NCBI GenBank assembly: GCA_934792465.1
Contig: CAKVOK010000075.1
Coordinates: 1-10,524, forward strand
DNA length: 10,524 bases
Source: an uncultured Clostridia bacterium
Lineage (GTDB): Bacteria > Bacillota > Clostridia > RUG12999
Direction: 5' to 3'
The position numbers and the translations under genes are program-made. Shown here piece by piece: positions 1 through 5,928 of this stretch. The notes under the pieces are model-generated. The model was not told the DNA's origin. It was given only the letters and a program-made list of their open reading frames with translations, and did not search any database. Every line of letters starts with the position of its first letter. Position 1 is the stretch's first letter.

Positions 1-12
1 TGCTGTTTTTAG

Positions 13-58
13 GTGTGAAACCGAAGGTTTCACACAAATGGTTTCGCAAAACCATTTG
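13..58 (-). other. Two adjacent perfect hairpins in a leader RNA
   Basis: Positions 13-22 pair with 26-35 (10 bp, 3-nt loop) and 35-44 pair with 49-58 (10 bp, 4-nt loop). The hairpins abut at position 35 and share the GGTTT/AAACC core, so alternative pairing between arms is possible. A third stem with one T·T mismatch lies at about 93-123. All three fall within about 120 nt downstream of the leftward promoter. No T-run follows on either strand, so these are not simple terminators. They may be leader regulatory structure or a multicopy repeat. Confidence 0.5.
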
Positions 59-134
59 TTCAGTAGACATTATTTAAGTTATTAAATATAATGAGAGGAT
101 TTTGCTTTGTATGCAAATTCCTCCTGATTGCGGT

Positions 135-163
135 ATAATATCAGACTTAATTATTCTTGTCAA
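135..163 (-). promoter_or_regulatory. Consensus promoter reading left out of the window
   Basis: On the minus strand a perfect TTGACA (158-163) is followed after exactly 17 nt by TATTAT (135-140). This is a near-consensus sigma-A promoter. Transcription would start near 128 and run toward position 1, so the gene it serves lies outside the window. An AGGAGG sequence (minus strand, about 119-124) follows, but no start codon sits at a suitable distance, so the leader probably continues past the edge. Confidence 0.7.
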
Positions 164-175
164 TTTAACTGTATT

Positions 176-218
176 AAAAAATGAGGACTTTTGCAATTTG
201 CAATCGTCCTCATTTTTT
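176..218. terminator. Bidirectional rho-independent terminator
   Basis: A 13-bp perfect stem (176-188 with 206-218) has A6 on one flank and T6 on the other, so it works as an intrinsic terminator on both strands. It lies 29 nt past the stop codon of the leftward SLH gene and should end that transcript. The 17-nt loop contains the short inverted pair TTGCAA/TTGCAA. No rightward gene is seen that would need the other direction. Confidence 0.85.
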
Positions 219-246
219 ATGTTGTTATTTTGCTGAAGCTCAGTGT

Positions 247-3200
247 TTATTCTGCGTTTTCTTCCTGTTCTTCTTCCGTTTCGTTTTCTTCACCTTGTGC
301 CGTTTCTACGGCGTCCCCCGATTCGGATTCTTCCGTTTCCTCGGTTTCTTCCGTTATCTCTGCCTCTTCCTCCGGTTTTTCCGGCGGCTGTGCCGGTGTT
401 TCCTTGTCGGAATCTTCTTCGGCGGGAGCTTCTTTTTCGGGTTCGTCTTCCGTTGCTTCAACTTTCGGGAGTATTTCTTCCGTAGTCTCCGACGCTTCGT
501 TCTTTCCGTCTAAAAGCTCTTCAAGAGAATTTTTTGGCGTTTCGTCCAGCGTGAGCGACGAATCCGACATAAAGTCTGCCATAGCGCTGTTCACGGACAT
601 TTCCCCTGCCTGCAGCTTGTTGATTTCATCAAGTAAGTTTATATTACTCGGATATCGAACAACATATATGAAATTATATTCGAATTTTTCTCTGCGATTT
701 ATGATAATCATATCGCCTGCTTCAATATCCTCAAACTTAGCTGCTTTTGGAGTCGGCTTATCATCTTTCAAATTGTACAGTAAAATCGGCTTGGTTGCAT
801 ACGGGTTTACGTCCATCTTTATTTGTATCGGTTTACCATACTCAGATGTCGTTATATAGCATCTTTCATCATTATGGTTTACATTTGTTGCAACACCTAC
901 GGCAAAATAATAGAATGTGTTCTCATCAAGATCGCGTGCAGAACCGTAACGCTTGCCGTTAGACGAATATGCAAGAGCTTTAAGATTCTTAATAGGGCTT
1001 TCTCCCTCTGCCTCGACATCATAAAGCAACTCGGTATACGCCATACTGCCGCTTGTTGAAACACCGTAGCGTATAACATCGCCCTTATCAACTTTCCTGC
1101 GTACATATTTTCCGCTTGTATCCTTCAGCTTTTCCAAATCGCTGTCAACAACATATGATTTGTCCACAGAATCCAGGCTGTTTGTTGTGTATTCTTTGGT
1201 TGACGTACTGCTGGCGGTATGCGCCTTAACCTTATACGAACTTTCCGTTCTCGGGGAAATATTGTTCACAATAATGTTTTCCGAACGGAAATTCGGCTGA
1301 GCATCCAAATTCTGATTATATACAACATAAACTCTGCGTTCATTCTCGCCGTTTTTGTTCTTTACAAAGAACGGTTCTATATTATATTCAAGACCTTTTA
1401 AAAGCAAACTGCCTTTTGCGCTTGTCGTACCTATTTTGTAGTTTGATGCGCTTACGTCACCCCAACGGTTATTCGGCACAAACACAATATATGAGGTTCC
1501 CGTCATTTTAACGTCAAACTTATCGCCCATCGTACATACCGTTGTTCTGCTGCAGACCAGGCTCGTTCCCGTAAACCGGTTTTCCGCATCAATCTTGACA
1601 AGCTCCATATCAGATATTGCCGAACCCGACTCAACATAGCGTATCGGCTGATTCGTTTCCGCATTTTTCAGCAGATATGACGGCTTGCCCTCATTAATCT
1701 CAGCCGCATTTTTCACCAATTCGTTATATATCGCCGTATAATTTCTCAATCTTGTACCGTTCACTTTGGCATTTTTGTCTACCTTAAGCTCTACTATGCT
1801 GCCGCCCTGATTAAGTATTTTCAGCGTCAGATTCGGCTCTGTATCATTAGAACCGTCGACAGCCTTTATAAGGTATCCGAAATTATATGACGTTTCTGCC
1901 TTTTCCGCCCAAAGAATCTTTTTCTTTTCACGGTCAAGATAGTATGTAATCCTATCGCCCGTTTCAAGTCCTTCAAGCTTCGGCTTTACATAATCAATGA
2001 AATAATCGGAAAATTCATATTCCGTATCACCCGAACTGAATCTGTAGCTGTCTTCATTAATTCCCGTCAGCGTACCGGATTTCACGGCATTACTCTTGTT
2101 ATAAATATATATGTTTAAATATGTGCCGTCTTTTGATTTTGCTACTTTCAGCGCACTGTTTACGGAAATCGACTGGAATGTCGGGTCGGTGCTGCTTGAA
2201 GTTGAGCTTTCCATAGTTATATCCAGCTCCACGTTGCTTTCCTTGCTGTCGTCTACATAAAGTCTTATCGGGTTTCCGTCAGCGTCTTTTCTGAATTTAT
2301 CCTCAACATATTTCGGTGTAGAACCGTTTACTTTGCCTACAACATACGTTTCATACGACTCGACTCTAACAAACACAAGCTCCCCGCTTCTGTATGCAAG
2401 CGTAATACTTCCCTCTTCCGGAAGCAAATCTTCAAATTCAAGTTCGGCGGAAGTATTTTCTTCCTCGCTCGGTGCTGCAGTCGCTCCCGGTGTTGCGCTT
2501 GTTTCCGGTGTTGCGCTTGTTTCCGGTGTTGCGCTCGTTTCAGGTGTTGCGCTCGTTTCAGGTGTCGCACTCGTTTCCGGCGTCGCACTCGTTTCGGGCG
2601 TTGCGCTCGGTGTCGGTGTTGCCGCCGCTTTTCCGCGCATCAATCTCTCATTATATACACTGTCAATTTTTTCCAAATCATCCGGAATTTTTACAAATCT
2701 TTCTTTTTCCTTTTCGTCCTCATAATATATGCGTTTATCCGTATTTTTTGCATTTTCTCTCGCCGTTTTATCATACAAAATATTTGAAGAGGTCAACGTA
2801 TATATTTCCATATCGTCATAATCTTTCACCGACGTTGAAACAAATGCATTTGATGCAGACGGCAAATAATTGTATGTAACAACAACATGATGACCGAGCA
2901 TTCCGACATAATTCGCATCGCTGCCGGATTTAAATATTACGTACTGTTCGTCACCGTCTATCCTTGAATCAACTTTAAGCACAAACTGACTTTCACTGAG
3001 CGAGGTAAGCGGTGAACCGTGAATTATAATATCATCGTCGATAACCTGGCGGTATCTTTTGTCATTGCTTCTGTATACTCCGGCAACTATTGTTCCGGTT
3101 ACCTGCTTGTTGTAAACGTTTTGTCCGTTGTCGCTGACGGTACCGCCACCGCCACCGCCGCCACCGCTGCTGCTTTTATTATTTATCGGTGTTATGTATG

Positions 3201-4041
3201 CACCGGAATTTATCCCGAGATTTCTCGTCAAATCCTTGGAATTGTATATAAGCTGCGCAACCTGTGCACGGTTTATGTTTTCGCCTTGTTTACATGAAAC
3301 AAGCTGTGTTATGGACAAATCCGTGCCCACAATCATATATCCGTTCGGCCAGAGCTCAACACCGCTTTGCTGTGCTTTGAACTTTGCCTCTTCCTCTCTG
3401 CCGAGATAGCAGACAATCATTTTTACCGCTTCTTCAAGCTTAACGGTATCGTCCGGTCTGAACGTTCCGTCACCGTAGCCGTTTACGATTTTATTTGCGG
3501 TAACGGTTTTTATAAACTGTGCCGCCCAGTGATTCGAGGAATCGACATCCGTAAATCCTGTTTTTTCGCCATCTGCATATGTAATATTATCCCAGCCGGC
3601 AAGCACTACCAGCATCTTTACAAATTCCGCACGAGAAACCGCATTATCCGGTTTGAACGTTCCGTCCTCATAACCGTTGATAACCTTCATCTTCGCAAGT
3701 CCCGTTATCGCCGCCGCATTGATTGAATTTTCATCAACATCGGGGAATTTAACCTCTGCCTCGGGTTCTGCCGACGGTGCCGGCGTTGTTCCGGGCGTTG
3801 CCGTGGGAGATGCCGAGGCTGCGGCAGTTGCCGTAGCTTTTGCGGAAGCTGTGGCCTTCGCCGTTGCAGTGGCAGAAGCCTTTGCCGAAGCAGTCGCCGT
3901 GGCTTTTGCGGAAGCCGCCGGCGTTGCCGTAGCTGTCGCTGTTGCTTTCGGTGCGGGAGAAGCGTCCGCAGCCGAAACAGACATATTACCTCCGGCAAGC
4001 ATTGCCGAAAGAAGTATATATGTAAGTACTTTTTTTAACAT
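247..4041 (-). CDS. SLH-domain surface (S-layer-like) protein, 1264 aa
   Basis: Secreted cell-surface protein, probably anchored to secondary wall polysaccharide through SLH domains, the known role of that family. A signal peptide (KK, hydrophobic core, VSA/AD near residue 24) is followed by an Ala/Thr/Lys/Pro linker (25-95). SLH 1 (97-148) has FPDV and GYEDGTFKP; SLH 2 (162-214) has FTDV and GYGDGTFRP; SLH 3 (220-268) is degenerate. Residues 293-300 are eight glycines. The beta-rich body (about 305-1165) resembles no enzyme I know and is interrupted at 478-518 by tandem SATPET repeats. The tail (about 1168-1264) is extremely Glu-rich. There is no LPXTG motif. The ATG start is set by GGAGG at 4049-4053, 7 nt upstream. 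It appears monocistronic, ending at the 176-218 terminator. The ligand and function of the body are unknown; it could be an S-layer subunit or a polymer-binding protein. Confidence 0.9.
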   Translation of the reverse strand: MLKKVLTYILLSAMLAGGNMSVSAADASPAPKATATATATPAASAKATATASAKASATATAKATASAKATATAAASASPTATPGTTPAPSAEPEAEVKFPDVDENSINAAAITGLAKMKVINGYEDGTFKPDNAVSRAEFVKMLVVLAGWDNITYADGEKTGFTDVDSSNHWAAQFIKTVTANKIVNGYGDGTFRPDDTVKLEEAVKMIVCYLGREEEAKFKAQQSGVELWPNGYMIVGTDLSITQLVSCKQGENINRAQVAQLIYNSKDLTRNLGINSGAYITPINNKSSSGGGGGGGGTVSDNGQNVYNKQVTGTIVAGVYRSNDKRYRQVIDDDIIIHGSPLTSLSESQFVLKVDSRIDGDEQYVIFKSGSDANYVGMLGHHVVVTYNYLPSASNAFVSTSVKDYDDMEIYTLTSSNILYDKTARENAKNTDKRIYYEDEKEKERFVKIPDDLEKIDSVYNERLMRGKAAATPTPSATPETSATPETSATPETSATPETSATPETSATPETSATPGATAAPSEEENTSAELEFEDLLPEEGSITLAYRSGELVFVRVESYETYVVGKVNGSTPKYVEDKFRKDADGNPIRLYVDDSKESNVELDITMESSTSSSTDPTFQSISVNSALKVAKSKDGTYLNIYIYNKSNAVKSGTLTGINEDSYRFSSGDTEYEFSDYFIDYVKPKLEGLETGDRITYYLDREKKKILWAEKAETSYNFGYLIKAVDGSNDTEPNLTLKILNQGGSIVELKVDKNAKVNGTRLRNYTAIYNELVKNAAEINEGKPSYLLKNAETNQPIRYVESGSAISDMELVKIDAENRFTGTSLVCSRTTVCTMGDKFDVKMTGTSYIVFVPNNRWGDVSASNYKIGTTSAKGSLLLKGLEYNIEPFFVKNKNGENERRVYVVYNQNLDAQPNFRSENIIVNNISPRTESSYKVKAHTASSTSTKEYTTNSLDSVDKSYVVDSDLEKLKDTSGKYVRRKVDKGDVIRYGVSTSGSMAYTELLYDVEAEGESPIKNLKALAYSSNGKRYGSARDLDENTFYYFAVGVATNVNHNDERCYITTSEYGKPIQIKMDVNPYATKPILLYNLKDDKPTPKAAKFEDIEAGDMIIINRREKFEYNFIYVVRYPSNINLLDEINKLQAGEMSVNSAMADFMSDSSLTLDETPKNSLEELLDGKNEASETTEEILPKVEATEDEPEKEAPAEEDSDKETPAQPPEKPEEEAEITEETEETEESESGDAVETAQGEENETEEEQEENAE
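2489..2608 (-). repeat. 18-bp in-frame minisatellite, about 6.7 copies, encoding SATPET
   Basis: Six full 18-bp units (2489-2506, 2507-2524, 2525-2542, 2543-2560, 2561-2578, 2579-2596) and a partial seventh (2597-2608) lie inside the SLH gene. Units 1 and 2 are identical, 3 and 4 are identical, and 5 and 6 differ at only two positions. This suggests pairwise duplication. Copy number can change without breaking the frame. The product is a Pro/Thr/Ser/Glu linker at residues 478-518. Confidence 0.9.
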
Positions 4042-4134
4042 CTTTTTACCTCCGTTTTAATTTTAAAAAATAGTGAAAACACCTTAAATTTATTTTTAAG
4101 ACCGCCATGCGGCCGTAAAAAGCAAAAATATATA

Positions 4135-4163
4135 ATTATCATACAGATTCATGTATCTGATAA
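4135..4163 (-). promoter_or_regulatory. Candidate SLH-gene promoter with palindrome in the spacer
   Basis: On the minus strand TTATCA (4158-4163) and GATAAT (4135-4140) are 17 nt apart, each an imperfect match to sigma-A boxes. The 16-nt near-palindrome CAGATTCATGTATCTG (4144-4159, one symmetric mismatch pair) fills most of the spacer, where a repressor site would block polymerase. The start codon at 4041 would lie about 87 nt downstream of the transcription start. A stronger promoter lies at 4573-4601, so this one is tentative. Confidence 0.4.
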
Positions 4164-4205
4164 CCATTACGGGCAGAAATATCCGCCCCTGCAGGGTGTA
4201 GATCT

Positions 4206-4309
4206 GCTAAATTTTGCACTGCCGTGCAAAGCTAAATTATCTTGTTTCACTCGATAGCTAAATTGTTCCTTACGAAACAGCTAAATTAAATTCGCCGTGC
4301 GAATTTAGC
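4206..4309. repeat. Four GCTAAATT copies plus one inverted copy, interleaved with hairpins
   Basis: GCTAAATT occurs at 4206, 4231, 4257 and 4280, at intervals of 25, 26 and 23 nt. The inverted AATTTAGC is at 4302-4309. Small palindromes sit between the copies: TTTGCAC/GTGCAAA at 4213-4230, GTTTC…GAAAC at about 4245-4278, and AAATTCGC/GCGAATTT at 4288-4306. The last copy can pair with the inverted one to close a long stem. The spacers are unequal and unrelated, so this is not a CRISPR array. Confidence 0.65.
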
Positions 4310-4365
4310 TTTTGACAACCCTTCCACCACTGACGTGGTCCCCCTCCCCTTACACAGGGGAGGCG

Positions 4366-4524
4366 TTAGTTTGTGCCGCTGAATAAGGCTTGTGCAACCA
4401 TTGCTCGCAAGGGCATTTTTACGACGCCGTCAATAATGCAGTCACGCGTTAGTGTGATTAGGGCGTCAGCCGCCTGCATATATTCTTTCAAGACCGCCTT
4501 GCGGTCGCAGAAAGCAATAGACAT
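4366..4524 (-). CDS. Possible small protein, 52 aa, no known family
   Basis: An ATG-initiated ORF on the minus strand begins MSIAFCDRK and ends FSGTN before TAA (4366-4368). A near-consensus promoter (4573-4601) lies just upstream. A GGAAAGC/GCTTTCC hairpin (4535-4551) and an AAGG lie just before the ATG. The predicted peptide is soluble and mixed alpha-helical in look, with two cysteines and no signal peptide. It overlaps the right-hand copy of the 28-nt direct repeat (4490-4517) and ends where the GC-rich repeat segment begins, so it may be a fortuitous ORF in a repeat. I do not recognise it. Conservation of the frame across other copies of the element would decide. Confidence 0.3.
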   Translation of the reverse strand: MSIAFCDRKAVLKEYMQAADALITLTRDCIIDGVVKMPLRAMVAQALFSGTN

Positions 4525-4534
4525 AACCTTATAA

Positions 4535-4557
4535 GGAAAGCTTCGCTTTCCGTTTTT
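4535..4557 (+). terminator. Terminator-like hairpin with T6 on the plus strand
   Basis: GGAAAGC (4535-4541), loop TTC, GCTTTCC (4545-4551), then GTTTTTT. On the plus strand this has the form of an intrinsic terminator, but no rightward gene lies upstream. On the minus strand the same stem lies in the leader between the 4573-4601 promoter and the 52-codon ORF. It may insulate the SLH promoter region or be part of the repeat element. Confidence 0.45.
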
Positions 4558-4572
4558 TAATTGTACATGTCT

Positions 4573-4601
4573 ATTATACCATATACTGCGAAAAAAATCA
4601 A
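4573..4601 (-). promoter_or_regulatory. Strong leftward promoter upstream of the repeat region
   Basis: On the minus strand TTGATT (4596-4601) and a perfect TATAAT (4573-4578) are separated by 17 nt. The start site would be near 4566. The transcript would cross the possible 52-codon ORF and, if not terminated, reach the SLH start codon after a leader of about 525 nt. It lies just downstream of the terminator of the preceding unit, as expected for a new transcription unit. Confidence 0.6.
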
Positions 4602-4645
4602 TACCTTCTTATCGGTTAATTTACATAAATTTGTATCTATTTCTT

Positions 4646-4692
4646 ATTAAAAATGCCTAAGGAACCGCAGCACAACAGCCGCAGTTCCTCAG
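4646..4692 (-). terminator. Strong rho-independent terminator of the nucleotidyltransferase unit
   Basis: Positions 4678-4692 pair with 4657-4671 over 15 consecutive base pairs, including three G·U pairs, around a 6-nt loop. On the minus strand the stem is followed by GCATTTTTAAT. It lies 17 nt after the stop of the small Cys-rich gene. Confidence 0.85.
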
Positions 4693-4708
4693 ACCGTCAA
4701 AATCAAAA

Positions 4709-4855
4709 TTATTTTTCCTTTTCCGCTGCGGAATTTTCTCTCGGCGTGAAGTATGCGCATTTGCCGTCGAAATATTTAAAATCCGAAGCGGTTGCCATGG
4801 TACATTTCCCGTCTTTTTGATGCGTGCAGCGGCTTGTACAGTTAATATTAATCAC
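4709..4855 (-). CDS. Small Cys-rich protein, 48 aa, GTG start
   Basis: The GTG start (4853-4855) is fixed by a perfect AGGAGG (4861-4866) 5 nt upstream. The peptide starts MININCTSRC and has four cysteines at residues 6, 10, 18 and 33, arranged C-x3-C-x7-C-x14-C, with a charged Lys/Glu tail. The spacing suggests a zinc- or iron-sulfur-binding mini-domain. I recall similar ~50-residue Clostridia proteins (MINxNC…C…KDGKC…CAYF) that databases name 'hydroxymyristoyl-ACP dehydratase'; that name is not supported by anything in this sequence. The gene lies about 60 nt after the nucleotidyltransferase gene with no terminator between, so they are likely co-transcribed and end at 4646-4692. Its function is unknown. 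Confidence 0.75.
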   Translation of the reverse strand: MININCTSRCTHQKDGKCTMATASDFKYFDGKCAYFTPRENSAAEKEK

Positions 4856-4915
4856 AATATCCTCCTAAGAAAAGCGTATGTTAATATTTTTGTACAAACG
4901 CACATTTTTTATTCA

Positions 4916-5818
4916 TCAAAAAAGCTCTTTTGTATATACTCCCTTGTCTATGAGTTCTTTAAACGATTCTACGACCGTGTCCTTATCTTCCTTATACGTA
5001 ACGCCGAACCATTTGTCGTGCGTTTCAAGCACCCGGACCGTCGCTTTGCCCTCTTTCAGGAGCTTATCTATAATAATCGGGAGCAGATATTCCGTCTTAA
5101 TATCATCCGGCTTAAGATTCGTCAAAAATTCCTTAAACCCATCCTCCAGATAATCTATAAATTCCGGAGTGAGTCCCCACATATTCATGGAAACGTGCGA
5201 ATCCGCATTTATCGGGATAAGCTTATCGCCGTCCGCCACGGCAGCTCCGCCGTTTGATTTCACTATATTATGCGTTTCGTCAACGCCCACAAGCATATTA
5301 TTTTCGTCAACTCTGCAAACACCTCTCGTAACGCCGCCGTTATCCGAAAGCGTATTTTTCAAAATAAATCCTGCCATGCAGAAGTCAAACGGATTTTTTT
5401 TCGGTGTTTTTAAGAAGTCATGCAAGAGCTTAAACGCTTCTTTGCCGTAATAATCATCCGCATTTATAACCGCAAACGGTTCGTTCACAAGACCTTTCAC
5501 GGCGAGAATCGCCTGCCCCGTTCCCCAAGGTTTTGTTCTGTTTCCTCTCGAAAAGCCTTCCGGCAAATCGTCCAGCTCCTGGTATGCGTATTCCACATGA
5601 CACAGCTTCTCTATGCGTTTCCCGATTATTTCTCTGAAATCCTCGTCCAAATCATGGCGTATTATGAAAACGATTTTATTAAAACCGGCTTCAAGCGCAT
5701 CGTGAATCGAATAATCCATTATAATCTGCCCCATAGGACCTACGGGTTCAAGCTGCTTTATACCTCCGCCGAAACGTGAACCTATTCCTGCCGCCATTAT
5801 TACAAGTGTACTGTCCAT
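4916..5818 (-). CDS. Nucleotidyltransferase family protein (sugar-1-phosphate NTP transferase type), 300 aa
   Basis: Cytoplasmic enzyme of the GT-A-fold NTP-transferase family, expected to couple an NTP to a sugar-1-phosphate and release pyrophosphate. The N-terminal nucleotide-binding signature is AAGIGSRFGGGIKQ (9-22), with the Gly-rich loop, Arg15 and Lys21. KPWGTGQA (96-103) matches the base/phosphate-contacting GTG stretch, and NADDYYG (119-125) carries the metal-binding aspartates. MNMWG (211-215), EYLLP (243-247) and KWFGVTYKED (269-278) are further conserved-looking blocks. The length fits a single-domain member with no left-handed beta-helix. A consensus promoter (5891-5919) and GGAGGGG (5823-5829) fix the ATG. 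No partner sugar enzymes are nearby, so the substrate cannot be assigned. A role in surface glycan precursor supply is speculative. Confidence 0.88.
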   Translation of the reverse strand: MDSTLVIMAAGIGSRFGGGIKQLEPVGPMGQIIMDYSIHDALEAGFNKIVFIIRHDLDEDFREIIGKRIEKLCHVEYAYQELDDLPEGFSRGNRTKPWGTGQAILAVKGLVNEPFAVINADDYYGKEAFKLLHDFLKTPKKNPFDFCMAGFILKNTLSDNGGVTRGVCRVDENNMLVGVDETHNIVKSNGGAAVADGDKLIPINADSHVSMNMWGLTPEFIDYLEDGFKEFLTNLKPDDIKTEYLLPIIIDKLLKEGKATVRVLETHDKWFGVTYKEDKDTVVESFKELIDKGVYTKELF

Positions 5819-5890
5819 ATGACCCCTCCGTTGATTTTCTATATTTACCGGCTGCGCAAATACCCGTCACACAGCCGAAATCACGTATAC

Positions 5891-5919
5891 AGTATACCAC
5901 ATTTACCTCTTCTTGTCAA
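5891..5919 (-). promoter_or_regulatory. Consensus promoter of the nucleotidyltransferase unit
   Basis: On the minus strand a perfect TTGACA (5914-5919) and TATACT (5891-5896) are separated by 17 nt. Transcription would start near 5884, giving a leader of about 65 nt. The leader contains an 8-bp stem CGGCTGTG/CGCAGCCG (about 5848-5876, one G·T pair) before the ribosome-binding site. The -35 box lies 10 nt beyond the stop of the upstream Fe-S gene, and I see no terminator between the two, so read-through is also possible. Confidence 0.85.
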
Positions 5920-5928
5920 GCATGGCTG

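Larger units (their letters stand above)
4098..4517. repeat. Composite intergenic repeat element bounded by 28-nt direct repeats
   Basis: Positions 4098-4125 and 4490-4517 match at 24 of 28 bases, each containing the GACCGC-NNN-GCGG(T/C)C palindrome. Between them lie four GCTAAATT copies, several short hairpins and a GC-rich segment: CTCCCC/GGGGAG stem at about 4345-4362 with the CCACCACTGACGTGG hairpin beside it. I associate the CCCTTCCACC…CCCTCCCC…GGGGAGG layout with dispersed intergenic repeats in gut Clostridia, from memory and unverified. No transposase is present. A MITE-like or REP-like sequence is the best description. Confidence 0.5.

Noticed and set aside
191..859. Plus-strand ORF of 222 codons, Ser-rich
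   Set aside because: It is antisense to the Glu-rich tail and body of the SLH gene; the Ser richness is the complement of Glu codons (GAA/GAG read as TTC/CTC and shifted). No ribosome-binding site or promoter.
2333..2725. Plus-strand ORF with VSGVAL repeats
   Set aside because: Shadow of the in-frame SATPET minisatellite of the SLH gene; the repeat keeps several frames open.
4206..4309. Short CRISPR array from repeated GCTAAATT
   Set aside because: The repeat is only 8 nt, the intervals are unequal and palindromic, one copy is inverted, and no cas gene is present.
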